DNA of 64,000 nt from contig OY759785.1 of the NCBI GenBank assembly GCA_963662605.1, positions 2,976,001 to 3,040,000 of the forward strand, written 5' to 3'. The translations under genes and the position numbers were made by a program. Position 1 is the first letter of the stretch. Every line of letters starts with the position of its first letter. The DNA comes from G963662605 sp963662605. GTDB lineage: Bacteria; Bacteroidota; Ignavibacteria; Ignavibacteriales; Ignavibacteriaceae. The notes beneath the pieces were generated by a model. The model did not search any database. It saw nothing but the letters and a program-made list of their open reading frames with translations, and was not told where the DNA came from. Below, piece after piece: positions 17,141 to 26,689 of the stretch.

Positions 17141-20100
17141 TTATTTGCCGTGGCAATGTTTATACTTTTTACCGGATCCGCAAGGGCAAGGATCATTTCT
17201 GCCCACCTTATCTTCAACACGGATTGGCTGCTGTTTTCCCGCGGGTGCCGGCTCTTCTGCTTGCTCGCCGCCCTTCATACCGATGTTTGTGGTATCAAGC
17301 TTAGTCGTTGTTATACGGCCTCTTGCCTGTCTCTTTCTCGTATTTTGTACTTCTTCAGGCGCTTGAGGGAAAAACTTAAAACAGAACATAACGGATTCAC
17401 CGTTAACCTGTTCTAAGAGCTGAACAAACATATTATAGGCTTCATTCTTATACTCAATAAGCGGATCCTTCTGTCCGTATGCGCGAAGGCCGATACCTTC
17501 CTTCAAGTCATCCATTTCGCGCAAGTGTTCTTTCCACTTGTTATCAATAACCGAAAGGAATGCAAAACGTTCAATGCGCGCCAGCATATCCGAAGATATG
17601 ATTTCTTCTTTCCGCTTATAAAATTCTTTGGCTGCGTTAGAAATTTCTGCGGTCAGGCCGTCCTTACCCAACTGCTCAAACTTATCCGGCTCAATCTGAA
17701 AATCTATCATGAATGTTCTAAGCAGCTCTTCTCTCAAAGCATCAATTTGAGCTTCTTCGAAATACTTATCAACTAATTGCGAGACATGATCTTCGAGCAT
17801 ATCAAAAACTTCGTCTTTCAGTCGTTCGCCATGCAAGGCTTTATTTCTGCGGGAGTAAATAATTTCTCTCTGCTGATTCATGACATCATCATATTCCAGC
17901 AAACGTTTACGAATCGAGAAGTTATTCTCTTCAACTTTCTTCTGCGCTCTTCCAACCGACTTGGTAATTAATGGATGCTGAATTACTTCACCTTCCTTCA
18001 ATCCCATACGCTGCATAACCGAAGCCATACGGTCGGAACCGAAGAGACGCATCAGATCATCTTCAAGTGAAAGATAGAATTTGGTAATACCGGGATCGCC
18101 TTGACGGCCTGAACGTCCGCGTAGCTGGCGGTCAATGCGTCTGGACTCATGGCGCTCCGTACCCAGAATGTACAAACCGCCGCGTTCTACCACACCGGGT
18201 CCAAGCTTAATATCCGTACCACGGCCTGCCATGTTGGTCGCAATAGTCACGGCGCCCATTTGACCGGCATACTCAACTATTTCAGCCTCACGCTGATGCT
18301 GTTTAGCATTTAAAACGTTGTGCGGAATATTTTTGTTTTTCAACATCTTGCTGATTATTTCAGAAACATCTACCGATGTGGTACCTACGAGAATCGGCTG
18401 ACCCGCTTTGCGTGACTCTTCTATCTTCTCGATAATTGCCGTGTATTTTTCACGCTTTGTGCGGAATATAGCGTCGTCCTGATCATCTCGCTTGATTTCG
18501 ACATTTGTCGGAATAACGACAACTTCAAGTTTATAGATTTCGAAGAACTCGCCTTCTTCTGTTTCGGCAGTACCGGTCATACCGGCAAGTTTTTTATACA
18601 TTCTGAAGTAATTCTGGAGAGTAATGGTAGCGAGAGTTTGTGTATCACGCTCAACGTGAACATTCTCTTTGGCTTCAATAGCCTGATGTAATCCGTCCGA
18701 ATAGCGCCTTCCGGGTAGAACTCTACCGGTAAACTCATCTACAATAGCTATTTTACCTTCGTCGGTAATGATGTATTCATCATCTTTGTCAAAGAGCGTA
18801 TACGCCTTCAATAATTGCTGCAAGGTATGAATTCTATCACTCTTAATTGAATAATCGTGATACAATTCATCTTTCATTTTTATTTTATCTTCATCGGATA
18901 AGTCGGGATTGTTTTCAAGTTTGCTGATCTCTGTTCCCAAATCGGTAAGAACAAAGAACGTGGAATCCTCGTGCGAACCCTTTGCCAACTCCACGCGTCC
19001 CTTTTCGGTTAAGTCAACGGAATTGTTTTTCTCATCAATAACAAAGTATAACTCATCGTCAATGACGTACATATTCTTTGACTTCTCACGCATGAATTCA
19101 ATTTCGACTTCTTGAGCAAGTTTTTTGTATTCCGGCTCGGAAATAAGTTTCATCAACTTTTCATTTTTCGGAAGGCCGTGCATAGCACGCACAATAAGTT
19201 TGCCTGCTTCGTAATTTGATTCCTTCGCATTGCTGGTTGTCAGCATCTTTTCAGCTTCACCAACAATAGAAGATACCAACGTGGACTGTAATCTGTACAG
19301 CTTCTCAATAAGCGGTTTCATATCATTGTATTGATGATCGTCAACATCAACCGGCCCTGAAATAATAAGCGGGGTACGGGCTTCGTCAATAAGAACGGAG
19401 TCAACTTCATCAACGATTGCATAGTTGTGAACACGCTGCACCTGATGCTCTTTTTCAACAGCCATATTATCGCGGAGATAATCAAAGCCGAACTCGTTGT
19501 TCGTTCCATAGGTTATATCACAACCGTATTGGCTCTGTCTCTCATCAGGATTCATGCTGGTAACAATAACACCGACGGTTAATCCGTGATAACGGAAAAT
19601 TTCACCCATCCACTCGGAGTCACGTTGTGCCAAATAATCGTTCACGGTTACAAGATGCACGCCTCTTCCCGATAAAGCATTAAGGTAAAGAGGGAGTGTG
19701 GCAACAAGTGTTTTTCCTTCACCGGTAGCCATTTCTGCAATTTTTCCCTGATGAAGAACGATACCACCCATTAACTGAACATCGTAAGGCACCATATTCC
19801 AGGTAAGCGAATGCCCCATAACTTCCCAACTGCGGCCGCAAAGTCTTTTACAGGTTTCTTTAACTACTGCAAAAGCTTCCGGTAATAATTCATCAAGGAT
19901 TTCTTCATATTTTTCATCAAGCTCGTCGTTCAACTCATCCAGTTCATCGCGGAGCGTTTTCCGATCCATATCTTCGTTCGACTGTAACTGTACATGAATT
20001 TCTTCAACCTTACCACGTAATTCGGCGGTAAATTCCGCAATGCGGTTCTTAAACTCAACAGTTTTTGCTTTTAATTCTTCTTCTGAAAGCTTCTCTATTT

Positions 20101-20197
20101 CCTTATGATACTCATTAATTTCATCAACAATAGGTTTCAAAAGGTTAAAATCTTTACTCTTTTTATCGCCAAATAGCTTTTTGATAAGCTCCAACAT
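17141..20197 (-). CDS. secA: Preprotein translocase ATPase SecA
   Basis: 1018 residues, longer than the ~900 of E. coli SecA because of insertions typical of Bacteroidota-type SecA. Walker A is in MATGEGKTLVATLPLYL and the DEAD-like box is in AIVDEVDSVLIDEARTPL. The second motor domain has TNMAGRGTDIKLGPGV and RQLRGRSGRQGDPG. The C-terminal zinc tail CPCGSGKKYKHCHGK binds SecB and ribosomes in E. coli. SecA drives unfolded proteins through SecYEG and serves the exported proteins encoded in this window. A sigma70-like promoter lies just upstream. Confidence 0.97.
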   Translation of the reverse strand: MLELIKKLFGDKKSKDFNLLKPIVDEINEYHKEIEKLSEEELKAKTVEFKNRIAEFTAELRGKVEEIHVQLQSNEDMDRKTLRDELDELNDELDEKYEEILDELLPEAFAVVKETCKRLCGRSWEVMGHSLTWNMVPYDVQLMGGIVLHQGKIAEMATGEGKTLVATLPLYLNALSGRGVHLVTVNDYLAQRDSEWMGEIFRYHGLTVGVIVTSMNPDERQSQYGCDITYGTNNEFGFDYLRDNMAVEKEHQVQRVHNYAIVDEVDSVLIDEARTPLIISGPVDVDDHQYNDMKPLIEKLYRLQSTLVSSIVGEAEKMLTTSNAKESNYEAGKLIVRAMHGLPKNEKLMKLISEPEYKKLAQEVEIEFMREKSKNMYVIDDELYFVIDEKNNSVDLTEKGRVELAKGSHEDSTFFVLTDLGTEISKLENNPDLSDEDKIKMKDELYHDYSIKSDRIHTLQQLLKAYTLFDKDDEYIITDEGKIAIVDEFTGRVLPGRRYSDGLHQAIEAKENVHVERDTQTLATITLQNYFRMYKKLAGMTGTAETEEGEFFEIYKLEVVVIPTNVEIKRDDQDDAIFRTKREKYTAIIEKIEESRKAGQPILVGTTSVDVSEIISKMLKNKNIPHNVLNAKQHQREAEIVEYAGQMGAVTIATNMAGRGTDIKLGPGVVERGGLYILGTERHESRRIDRQLRGRSGRQGDPGITKFYLSLEDDLMRLFGSDRMASVMQRMGLKEGEVIQHPLITKSVGRAQKKVEENNFSIRKRLLEYDDVMNQQREIIYSRRNKALHGERLKDEVFDMLEDHVSQLVDKYFEEAQIDALREELLRTFMIDFQIEPDKFEQLGKDGLTAEISNAAKEFYKRKEEIISSDMLARIERFAFLSVIDNKWKEHLREMDDLKEGIGLRAYGQKDPLIEYKNEAYNMFVQLLEQVNGESVMFCFKFFPQAPEEVQNTRKRQARGRITTTKLDTTNIGMKGGEQAEEPAPAGKQQPIRVEDKVGRNDPCPCGSGKKYKHCHGK

Positions 20198-20228
20198 CTA
20201 ATCGTCTCTCCGAATTGATAATTTCAAT

Positions 20229-20258
20229 ATTATAAGCATATAAGATAATAAATTACAA
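20229..20258 (-). promoter_or_regulatory. Sigma70-like promoter of secA
   Basis: On the minus strand TTGTAA (20258-20253) and a perfect TATAAT (20234-20229) are separated by 18 bp. The predicted start is about 25 nt before the secA ATG at 20197, leaving room for the CGGAGAG ribosome binding site. Confidence 0.6.
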
Positions 20259-20317
20259 GGTTTTGCGTGAGATAAAAATGGATAAAAGATGGGTGGAAAA
20301 ATAAAGGGACAACCAGT

Positions 20318-20334
20318 ATTTATCCGGGATAAAT
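20318..20334. repeat. 17-bp palindrome between secA and ubiE
   Basis: ATTTATCC-G-GGATAAAT is a perfect dyad, 60 bp upstream of the secA -35 hexamer and 71 bp beyond the ubiE stop. It could be an operator or a short RNA hairpin. The rest of the 207-bp gap (20198-20404) holds no gene I recognise. Confidence 0.45.
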
Positions 20335-20404
20335 CGTGCCCGAAAGCAGGGATTCTGTTTGGAGTGGCGCGATAGCCCTATAGCATGCCCTGTCGGCCTT
20401 AAAA

Positions 20405-21088
20405 CTACCTTCTGGCTACAACTACCTGAACTAACCCGAAAGTGAGGTCTTTTCTTTGCACATTCGCAAATCCGGCAGATTTCAGGAGATGAACAAGATC
20501 CACCTTCGTATCGAATTCTTCTACAGAGTCGGGCAAGTATGTATAAGCTCCCGCATCGCCTGAGATGATTCTGCCGAGCAATGGCAGAATATTCTTAAAA
20601 TAAAATCTGTACAGGCTTTTTATAACCGGATTTTTCGGCATACAAAACTCCAGAATTGTGACGACACCTGCAGGTTTTAGAATGCTGTGGAATTGTTGAA
20701 ATGCTTCAGGAATGTTGTAAAAATTCCTCACACCAAATGCCACGGTTATATTCGTGAAAGAATCCGCATGAAATGGAATTTGCTCTGCGACCATTTGCAC
20801 AAGTTTGCCCTGAACCCATATTGATTTTTTGTCAAATAAGGAAAGCATGGGCAAAGATAAATCCGCTCCAAAAACATTATGCACTCCCCTTTTATAAGCT
20901 TCATTGGCAAAATCTCCGGTCCCGCAGGCAACGTCAAGCAAAACTGCATCATCCGGGAAATACGTCATATTTAACGCTTCCTTCCGCCAATAATAATCAA
21001 CTCCGACGCTAAGAAAATGATTGAGGAAATCATATCTCTTGGCGATAGAATCGAACATTTGCTTAACCTGGTTTTTCTTATCCGACAT
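20405..21088 (-). CDS. menG: Demethylmenaquinone methyltransferase
   Basis: 227 residues of the UbiE/MenG family. The N-terminus KQVKQMFDSIAKRYDFLNHFLSVGVDYYWRK and the SAM-binding LLDVACGTGDFA are diagnostic, as is TVAFGVRNFYNIPEAF. It methylates demethylmenaquinone to menaquinone in the last step of the pathway. Ubiquinone synthesis is not expected in this lineage, so MenG is the better name. It is the last gene of the run rsmA-PAP2-menG (16-nt gap to PAP2). Confidence 0.93.
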   Translation of the reverse strand: MSDKKNQVKQMFDSIAKRYDFLNHFLSVGVDYYWRKEALNMTYFPDDAVLLDVACGTGDFANEAYKRGVHNVFGADLSLPMLSLFDKKSIWVQGKLVQMVAEQIPFHADSFTNITVAFGVRNFYNIPEAFQQFHSILKPAGVVTILEFCMPKNPVIKSLYRFYFKNILPLLGRIISGDAGAYTYLPDSVEEFDTKVDLVHLLKSAGFANVQRKDLTFGLVQVVVARR

Positions 21089-21104
21089 ATCGTTTCAACT
21101 TCTA

Positions 21105-22046
21105 TTAATAATCAACTTGCGGACGCCCGGCAAGCCTCTGATAATAATTAAATACTTTCTTACCTGTCCATACGGAAAATACCATACAGGTCATACCCGC
21201 GATAAGGTCTATAACATAATGATACCGTAAATAGACTGTAGAGAATATGAGCAAGGTGCCAAGAGGAAGAACAATGTATTTCGCGTTTGATTTGAATTTC
21301 ACGGAAAGGTACATCACAATAGCCGTCATCATAGTATGACCGCTGGGGAAGACATCGCGCTGAACAATGGATGCAGGATTTATTGTGCCCCGCGGAATTG
21401 ATTCACCGGAATTAATCCATTCCCGGAAAATCGGAGTAATCCATATTCCACCAAGAGTCTCGTCAGTTTTGGCAAAATCATGCAAGGTGAATCTCGGCCC
21501 GACAGCAGGCATAAGGAAATACGCGATATAAGAGAGAAAAAATCCGTAGACGACAGAAAACACCACGTACTCGGCTTCCAGCTCATGTTTCTGAGCATAC
21601 AAAAAGACTGCCAGAATAAACGGGATAATGTAAAAAGATGTATACGAAATTTGCAATATCTCGGTTAAAACCGGATTTGCAATATTATGGAGCATCCACG
21701 TAGGGTTAAATCCGAAAATATGATGATCTATCTTCATCAGCAGCCAATCATAATCATGCGGTCGCAACGGTTTAATCATGTTATAAAGCTGCTTAAAGGT
21801 ATAGAAGATCAGTGCGTATGGATAAAACCAGTGTATTAGCTTTACAATTTTAGTCGGTTTGCTGATGTACCATGAAGCTTCTGCATATATCAGCGCGGTT
21901 AAGCCAAAATTCAGCAGTACGAACAAAAATGCACGAGGCACGATACAACTGAAAATTACATTTGCAATTGTAAGCAGGCATAAAAACGATATTATAGTAA
22001 CATCTGTTGCGGATAATTTTTGAAGTGCGGTCTTAATAAAATTCAT
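21105..22046 (-). CDS. PAP2-superfamily membrane phosphatase (inositolphosphotransferase-like)
   Basis: 313 residues with about six membrane helices. The acid-phosphatase signature is split in the usual way: DVFPSGHTMMTA (catalytic His) and LRYHYVIDLIAG (second His), with a conserved MPAVGPRF segment between the helices. The early motif DHHIFGFNP is seen in the AUR1/Ipt1-like PAP2 branch, which handles inositol-phosphate lipids or simple phosphatidic-acid-type lipids. The substrate is not certain. It is flanked by menG and rsmA on the same strand with gaps of only about 15 nt. Confidence 0.85.
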   Translation of the reverse strand: MNFIKTALQKLSATDVTIISFLCLLTIANVIFSCIVPRAFLFVLLNFGLTALIYAEASWYISKPTKIVKLIHWFYPYALIFYTFKQLYNMIKPLRPHDYDWLLMKIDHHIFGFNPTWMLHNIANPVLTEILQISYTSFYIIPFILAVFLYAQKHELEAEYVVFSVVYGFFLSYIAYFLMPAVGPRFTLHDFAKTDETLGGIWITPIFREWINSGESIPRGTINPASIVQRDVFPSGHTMMTAIVMYLSVKFKSNAKYIVLPLGTLLIFSTVYLRYHYVIDLIAGMTCMVFSVWTGKKVFNYYQRLAGRPQVDY

Positions 22047-22061
22047 ATGATAATTACAGGA

Positions 22062-22880
22062 TTAATCCTTCATTTTTGCCAGAATAAAATTTGTCAATTG
22101 TATATAATCAGAGACTTGTAGTTCCTCTGCTCTAACCGCCAGATTAACGGGCGAATCGCTAAAATCAATGTCTTGAAATATACTATTATTCAAAGAATTT
22201 TTCAGGATTTTTCTCCTGTTCCCGAATGCAGCTTTAACCACGGAAATATACAGCGGAATATCCTTAAGTGAATCAATATGTTCGTGAAAACTAATATGCA
22301 TTATTACGGAATCTACGTGAGGCTTCGGATAAAAAGCCGGTGCTGGTACTTTAAAACATATGCGTGACTCGGTAAAGGTTTTAAGGATGACATTGAGAAC
22401 TCCGAAATCTTTGTCTCCCTGCCGCACCAGTACTCTCTGAGCAGCTTCCTTCTGCACCATCAAAACGACATCTTGAATAATAGACTGATTTTCGAGTAAT
22501 TTCAGAATAATGGGAGAGGTTATATTATAGGGAATATTCCCGATTATTCTCAGCCTGCTCCCTCTCGCCGCATAATATTCGGTAAAATCAAATTTCAGAA
22601 TATCTTTTTGAATTATATGCAATCCGGGGAAGCGTTCCGCCAGAAATGCAGCAGCACGCTCATCAATTTCAACCACGGATAAATTCTTCGAAATAGCGTA
22701 CAAACCCTCAGTAATTGCGCCCATTCCGGGGCCAATCTCTACCAATTCATCATTTTCCGATGGCTCAATTTCCGCTACAATTTTCTTAATAATATTCTTA
22801 TCGGTAAGAAAATTTTGCCCGAATTTTTTTAATGGTTTAACCTTATTATCTTTGTATTGTCGTTGTCCTTCCATTGCCAT
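22062..22880 (-). CDS. rsmA: 16S rRNA (A1518/A1519-N6) dimethyltransferase
   Basis: 272 residues, typical of KsgA/RsmA. It shows KKFGQNFLTDKNIIKKIV, the SAM motif VEIGPGMGAITEGL and the catalytic NIPYNIT. The enzyme dimethylates two adjacent adenines in the 3' hairpin of 16S rRNA and acts as a late 30S assembly checkpoint. It leads the minus-strand run with the PAP2 and menG genes, and the start region is divergent from the ROK kinase gene (96-bp AT-rich gap). Confidence 0.96.
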   Translation of the reverse strand: MAMEGQRQYKDNKVKPLKKFGQNFLTDKNIIKKIVAEIEPSENDELVEIGPGMGAITEGLYAISKNLSVVEIDERAAAFLAERFPGLHIIQKDILKFDFTEYYAARGSRLRIIGNIPYNITSPIILKLLENQSIIQDVVLMVQKEAAQRVLVRQGDKDFGVLNVILKTFTESRICFKVPAPAFYPKPHVDSVIMHISFHEHIDSLKDIPLYISVVKAAFGNRRKILKNSLNNSIFQDIDFSDSPVNLAVRAEELQVSDYIQLTNFILAKMKD

Positions 22881-22976
22881 ATTTTATTTTTTAATTTGTA
22901 AGTTACTCAATTCATATAATATTTAGTTAATCAATTTTAGTCAGTCTACCACAAAAAATTCCATAATGGAGCCAAA

Positions 22977-23951
22977 ATGAAAAAAGACTTTATTATAAGC
23001 ATAGATATGGGCGGAACAAAAATTCTTACTGCCGCAATTAATTCCGAACAAGGAATAATCAGCAGCAATAAGCGTTCGACTAAGCTGACAAAAAAAGACG
23101 GCGATTTCGCAGAGATATTATATGAGGGTATTGAAAACGTACTGGAAGACATGGATCTTTCCGAAAAAAATCTAAAGGCGATCTGTCTCGGTGTCCCCGG
23201 GTCGGTTCATCCCGAAACCGGCATTATCGGATTTGCTCCAAACCTCAACATAAAGAAATACAATATCAAGCAGGCTCTTCAGGGATTTATCAAAGCTCCT
23301 GTCCTCATTGAAAATGATGTTAATCTTGCGGCATTAGGTATTCATAATTACGGGAATGCCAAAGGCGTTAGTAACGTCCTTGTCGTTTTTGTTGGTACCG
23401 GCATCGGCAGCGGTTTGATTTTTAACAACCATATATACCGTGGTAATACATTTGCCGCCGGAGAAATCGGGCACATTCACGTTTTGGAAGACGGGCCGCT
23501 ATGCGGATGCGGCAAGCATGGATGTTTTGAAGCTGTTGCCAGCAGAACGGCAATAGTCCGGAATATAACGAATGATATAAAAGCAGGAAAACCGAGTAAA
23601 CTTGCCAAGTTCGTCCGCAATAAAACTCAGATAAAAAGCAGGGCTTTAGCCAATGCACTTGCGGCTGATGACAAATTAGCCTGGAAGCATGTTAAGGATG
23701 CCGCTCACACTATCGGTACCACGCTCGCAAGCATCAACAACCTGCTGAATCTTGATTTAATAATACTTGGCGGTGGTGTTGTCGGAGCAATGCATCAGTA
23801 TATTGTACCCCTCATCAAATTATCCTTCAAAGAGTATTCCATGAAGGACTCATCAAAGGCAACGAAAATTCTTATTTCCAATTTGCACGACGAAGCTGCC
23901 CTGTATGGCGGCTTGGCACTCGCCAAAGAGTATTTGGATATCGAAGTATAG
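22977..23951 (+). CDS. ROK-family sugar kinase (glucokinase-like)
   Basis: 324 residues. The phosphate-binding IDMGGTKI is at residues 9-16. ENDVNLAALG carries the catalytic Asp, and the zinc-binding ROK signature is EIGHIHV...CGCGKHGCFEAVAS. LDLIILGGGVV lies near the C-terminus. There is no N-terminal winged helix, so this is a kinase rather than a ROK repressor. The likely reaction is ATP-dependent phosphorylation of glucose or an N-acyl hexosamine; the sequence does not decide which. An SD, GGAG, is 5 nt before the ATG. It ends 3 nt from the convergent thioesterase gene. Confidence 0.9.
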   Translation: MKKDFIISIDMGGTKILTAAINSEQGIISSNKRSTKLTKKDGDFAEILYEGIENVLEDMDLSEKNLKAICLGVPGSVHPETGIIGFAPNLNIKKYNIKQALQGFIKAPVLIENDVNLAALGIHNYGNAKGVSNVLVVFVGTGIGSGLIFNNHIYRGNTFAAGEIGHIHVLEDGPLCGCGKHGCFEAVASRTAIVRNITNDIKAGKPSKLAKFVRNKTQIKSRALANALAADDKLAWKHVKDAAHTIGTTLASINNLLNLDLIILGGGVVGAMHQYIVPLIKLSFKEYSMKDSSKATKILISNLHDEAALYGGLALAKEYLDIEV

Positions 23952-23954
23952 CTT

Positions 23955-24350
23955 TTAAATTTCCTGTAGTATGGCTTTCATGTGCTGCGTAAGCGGAACT
24001 TTTTTGAACGTTTTCGTTTTCACGCATACATGAACGGTGGTCACCTCGGCGGCAAGTTCAAATGAGCTGTTGAATATTTGATACAGTAATTGAAATGATG
24101 TAGCGCCGGTATCTTTCACCGTTATATCAACCGTGATTTCCTCGTTGTGTTTGAGAGGCTTAAAATAGTTTGCATTCGCCGACACAACAGGGAAAGCATT
24201 GGTTTTCATTCCGAAATAATCTTCTACCGAACCGATGGTATTGAGAAATTCTTCAAAAGCAGAATGTGCAATCGGAAATATCTCGGCAAAAAAGAGTATC
24301 CCCGCGGGATCACATTGATGAAAAAGTATCCTCTTTTTGATAGAAGTCAT
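23955..24350 (-). CDS. Hotdog-fold acyl-CoA thioesterase (4HBT family)
   Basis: 131 residues. FHQCDPAGILFFAEIF carries the 4-hydroxybenzoyl-CoA thioesterase signature with its catalytic Asp, and NYFKPLKHNEEITVDITVKDTG is the central hotdog beta-strand region. It could be the DHNA-CoA hydrolase of menaquinone synthesis or a general acyl-CoA thioesterase; menG 3 kb away makes the former possible but the link is weak. It is monocistronic, convergent with the ROK gene and divergent from the lipoprotein gene at 24474. Confidence 0.8.
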   Translation of the reverse strand: MTSIKKRILFHQCDPAGILFFAEIFPIAHSAFEEFLNTIGSVEDYFGMKTNAFPVVSANANYFKPLKHNEEITVDITVKDTGATSFQLLYQIFNSSFELAAEVTTVHVCVKTKTFKKVPLTQHMKAILQEI

Positions 24351-24413
24351 GATAAAACCTTCTGATTTTTGTTTATTTTACTTAAGAATCCAGCAAAATT
24401 ATCTAATTATAGC

Positions 24414-24442
24414 TTGACAAAAATGAAATAGTGCCCTAATTT
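24414..24442 (+). promoter_or_regulatory. Consensus sigma70 promoter of the Ig-like lipoprotein gene
   Basis: A perfect TTGACA (24414-24419), a 17-bp spacer and TAATTT (24437-24442). The predicted start at about 24449 leaves a ~25-nt leader before ATG 24474. Confidence 0.65.
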
Positions 24443-24473
24443 ACACAAATTCAAAAAATGATGTTACCACAGA

Positions 24474-25889
24474 ATGAAAATATTTCAAAAAAATCCCGTC
24501 TTGTCATGTATTCTGCTTACGCTGCCACTGTTGTATCTCTTGAACGGCTGTGACACAAAAAGCGATTCCACGATAACTGATTCATCATCAACGACGACAT
24601 ATAATGTTACCGTTGCAGGTACAGTCTTTATATCCGGCACTGATACCGTGTTGTCCGGTGCAACTGTAAGAGTAATTCATGGTGTACTCGAAACAAGCTC
24701 CACAAGTGGCAGTGACGGCAAGTATTCGGTTCAGTTTAATGTTGATACGGGTATGGTTGTAAAGATCATCACCTCCCTGACAAACTATCTGCCCGATACT
24801 GAAAAAGTCTATGTGGCAAAAAACTCAACCAATAATGTTGCTTCGATTTATTTGAAAAAAGTCACAACAACTACCAAGCTATCCGGTAACGCGGCATCAA
24901 TCTTTCAGTATTCACAGAGTTCCAGCAGCATCGGCGTACGCGGAAGCGGATCTCTTGAAACCGGGGCGATAGTATTTCAGGCGATAGATTCCTTGGGTGT
25001 ACCTGTTGACTTGAATCATTCCGCTCTTGTCAAGTTCAGTTTCGGAGGTCATCCCAATGGCGGCGAGTTTCTAACTCCACAATATGTTTATACCGATTCT
25101 CTCGGACAGGCTACTGTATTCTTAACTTCCGGAACAGTATCAGGAGTAGTTCAGGTAATTGCAGAAATAACCCAATCCAACAGAACCATCACTTCCCTGC
25201 CGGTATCATACACAATTAATGGCGGACTTCCTGAGACATCACATTTCAGCGTTGCTACACAATATTTGAATTTCCCCGGATATGACATCGCCGGGTTGAC
25301 AAATTCAGTGACCGCGTATGTCGGCGATAAATACGGCAACCCCGTTCGTCCCGGCACCAGCGTATACTTTACAACGACCGGCGGACTCATCCCCGGTTCA
25401 GCACAGACTTCGCAATCCGGCACAGCATCGGTCAATCTTATGTCAGCAGCTCCAAGGCCGACTGACGCTACATATGGAGCGGGATTCGGCACAGTAACAG
25501 CCTCAACTATAGACGAATCACAGCAGATCATCAAATCCTCACACCTGGTTCTATTCTCCGGAACCCCGATTTTGTCAATAACACCAACCACGTTTGATAT
25601 TCCAAATGGCGGCTCACAAACATTTACGTATTACGTAAAAGATGAGAACGGGAATCCTTTAGCACCTAATACTTCAATCAATATCAGTGTTGATGGCGAG
25701 AACGTGAAGACAGCGGGTGAAACCGAGATAAATTTACCGGACACCCAGAGCAAAGCATATACACAATTCAGTTTTCAACTGTATGATTCGCAAGATACCT
25801 TAGAGGTTGCAACGAAGGTTAGCGTAAAGATAAAAGTGAACGGTGCCAACGGCAACACACAAACAGCTATCTTTGGTACAAGTAAATAA
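24474..25889 (+). CDS. Lipoprotein with Ig-like / carboxypeptidase-regulatory-like domains
   Basis: 471 residues. The signal peptide ends in lipobox LLNGC, lipidated Cys26. A Ser/Thr linker follows. Next is a CarboxypepD_reg-like beta-sandwich at about 43-130 (VTVAGTVFISGTDTVLSGATV) and then two or three Ig-like domains of the invasin Big_1 kind (about 150-250, 260-360 and 370-465), each with a SLGQATV- or SGTASVNL-type strand. I see no enzyme motif. A structural or adhesive surface role is likely but not demonstrated. It stands alone between its own promoter and a shared terminator. Confidence 0.75.
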   Translation: MKIFQKNPVLSCILLTLPLLYLLNGCDTKSDSTITDSSSTTTYNVTVAGTVFISGTDTVLSGATVRVIHGVLETSSTSGSDGKYSVQFNVDTGMVVKIITSLTNYLPDTEKVYVAKNSTNNVASIYLKKVTTTTKLSGNAASIFQYSQSSSSIGVRGSGSLETGAIVFQAIDSLGVPVDLNHSALVKFSFGGHPNGGEFLTPQYVYTDSLGQATVFLTSGTVSGVVQVIAEITQSNRTITSLPVSYTINGGLPETSHFSVATQYLNFPGYDIAGLTNSVTAYVGDKYGNPVRPGTSVYFTTTGGLIPGSAQTSQSGTASVNLMSAAPRPTDATYGAGFGTVTASTIDESQQIIKSSHLVLFSGTPILSITPTTFDIPNGGSQTFTYYVKDENGNPLAPNTSINISVDGENVKTAGETEINLPDTQSKAYTQFSFQLYDSQDTLEVATKVSVKIKVNGANGNTQTAIFGTSK

Positions 25890-25907
25890 GATTAAGAAAT
25901 AGAAAAG

Positions 25908-25945
25908 TAGAAAAAAAGGATGGCAGCGCCATCCTTTTTTTATTT
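25908..25945. terminator. Bidirectional terminator between lipoprotein and SpoU genes
   Basis: GGATGGC (25918-25924) pairs with GCCATCC (25928-25934) around an AGC loop, flanked by A7 on the left and T7 on the right. It works on both strands: for the plus-strand lipoprotein gene and, overlapping its last codons, for the minus-strand SpoU gene ending at 25940. Confidence 0.9.
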
Positions 25946-26689
25946 TCGCAATTGCGAGATAATGATTGATGCGGCTACTCCGACATTGAGCGACTCCCCC
26001 GCCCCCCTCTTCGGAATAGTAATGAATGTCTGTATATATTCCTTAAGCGCCGGTGTTATCCCCTCTGCTTCACTTCCCATAACTAATATTGTTTTTTCAG
26101 GAGCGGAGTACGTAAAGATATTCTCCCCGGATAACTCTGCACCTAAGACGGTATACCCGCATTTCCGGGCTTGCAGGAGCTTTGTATATGTACTGTCATC
26201 ATTAATGATGTTCATTGAAAAAATGGAGCCCATGGAGCTTCTCACTACTTTCGGATTAAAAACATCTACCGAATCCCTGCTTAACATAATGTCATTAATG
26301 CCAAACCATGCAGCGGTGCGAATCATCGTACCCGCATTTCCGGGGTCTTTGATTTCATCAAAGTACAGAACACAGCCCGGATTCAGTTTTTCAATCCGGT
26401 CTTCGAATACCGGGATTTCGAGAACCGCGCCAATTCCCTGAGCAGTCTGCGTATCACTTAATAATTTAAATTCTTTTTCCGAAACGACATGAATTTCATA
26501 TGAGGATAAGAAGCTGTTATCATGGGAGTTGAGGAAACTTTCGGTTGCAATTACTGCCTCGCAAAAATAGCTGCTTTTCAAAGCTTCTTCTACAAGACGT
26601 TTGCCCTCAACGAATATTTTCCCTGTAGAAGAACGATATTTCTTCTCTTTGAGAGATGTGTATTCTTTGAGTGCTGCCTTCGTTATCAT
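25940..26689 (-). CDS. SpoU/TrmH-family RNA 2'-O-methyltransferase
   Basis: 249 residues: an N-terminal substrate-binding domain (about 1-90, SSTGKIFVEGKRLVEEAL) and a SPOUT knot domain. Motif 1 is FDEIKDPGNAGTMIRTAAWFG, motif 2 VMGSEAEGI and motif 3 IPKRGAGESLNVGVAASII. The family methylates ribose in rRNA or tRNA with SAM; the architecture suggests an rRNA target of the RlmB type, but the nucleotide cannot be assigned. The start codon overlaps the stop of the DUF971 gene by 4 nt, indicating coupled translation. Confidence 0.9.
   Translation of the reverse strand: MITKAALKEYTSLKEKKYRSSTGKIFVEGKRLVEEALKSSYFCEAVIATESFLNSHDNSFLSSYEIHVVSEKEFKLLSDTQTAQGIGAVLEIPVFEDRIEKLNPGCVLYFDEIKDPGNAGTMIRTAAWFGINDIMLSRDSVDVFNPKVVRSSMGSIFSMNIINDDSTYTKLLQARKCGYTVLGAELSGENIFTYSAPEKTILVMGSEAEGITPALKEYIQTFITIPKRGAGESLNVGVAASIIISQLRK

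Noticed and set aside
20335..20404. Possible small RNA or tRNA gene next to ubiE
   Set aside because: Local GGGC/GCCC matches do not form a cloverleaf or a stable known RNA fold, and there is no terminator.
25920..26441. 173-codon plus-strand open frame opposite the SpoU methylase
   Set aside because: It starts inside a terminator hairpin and mirrors a clearly real gene.
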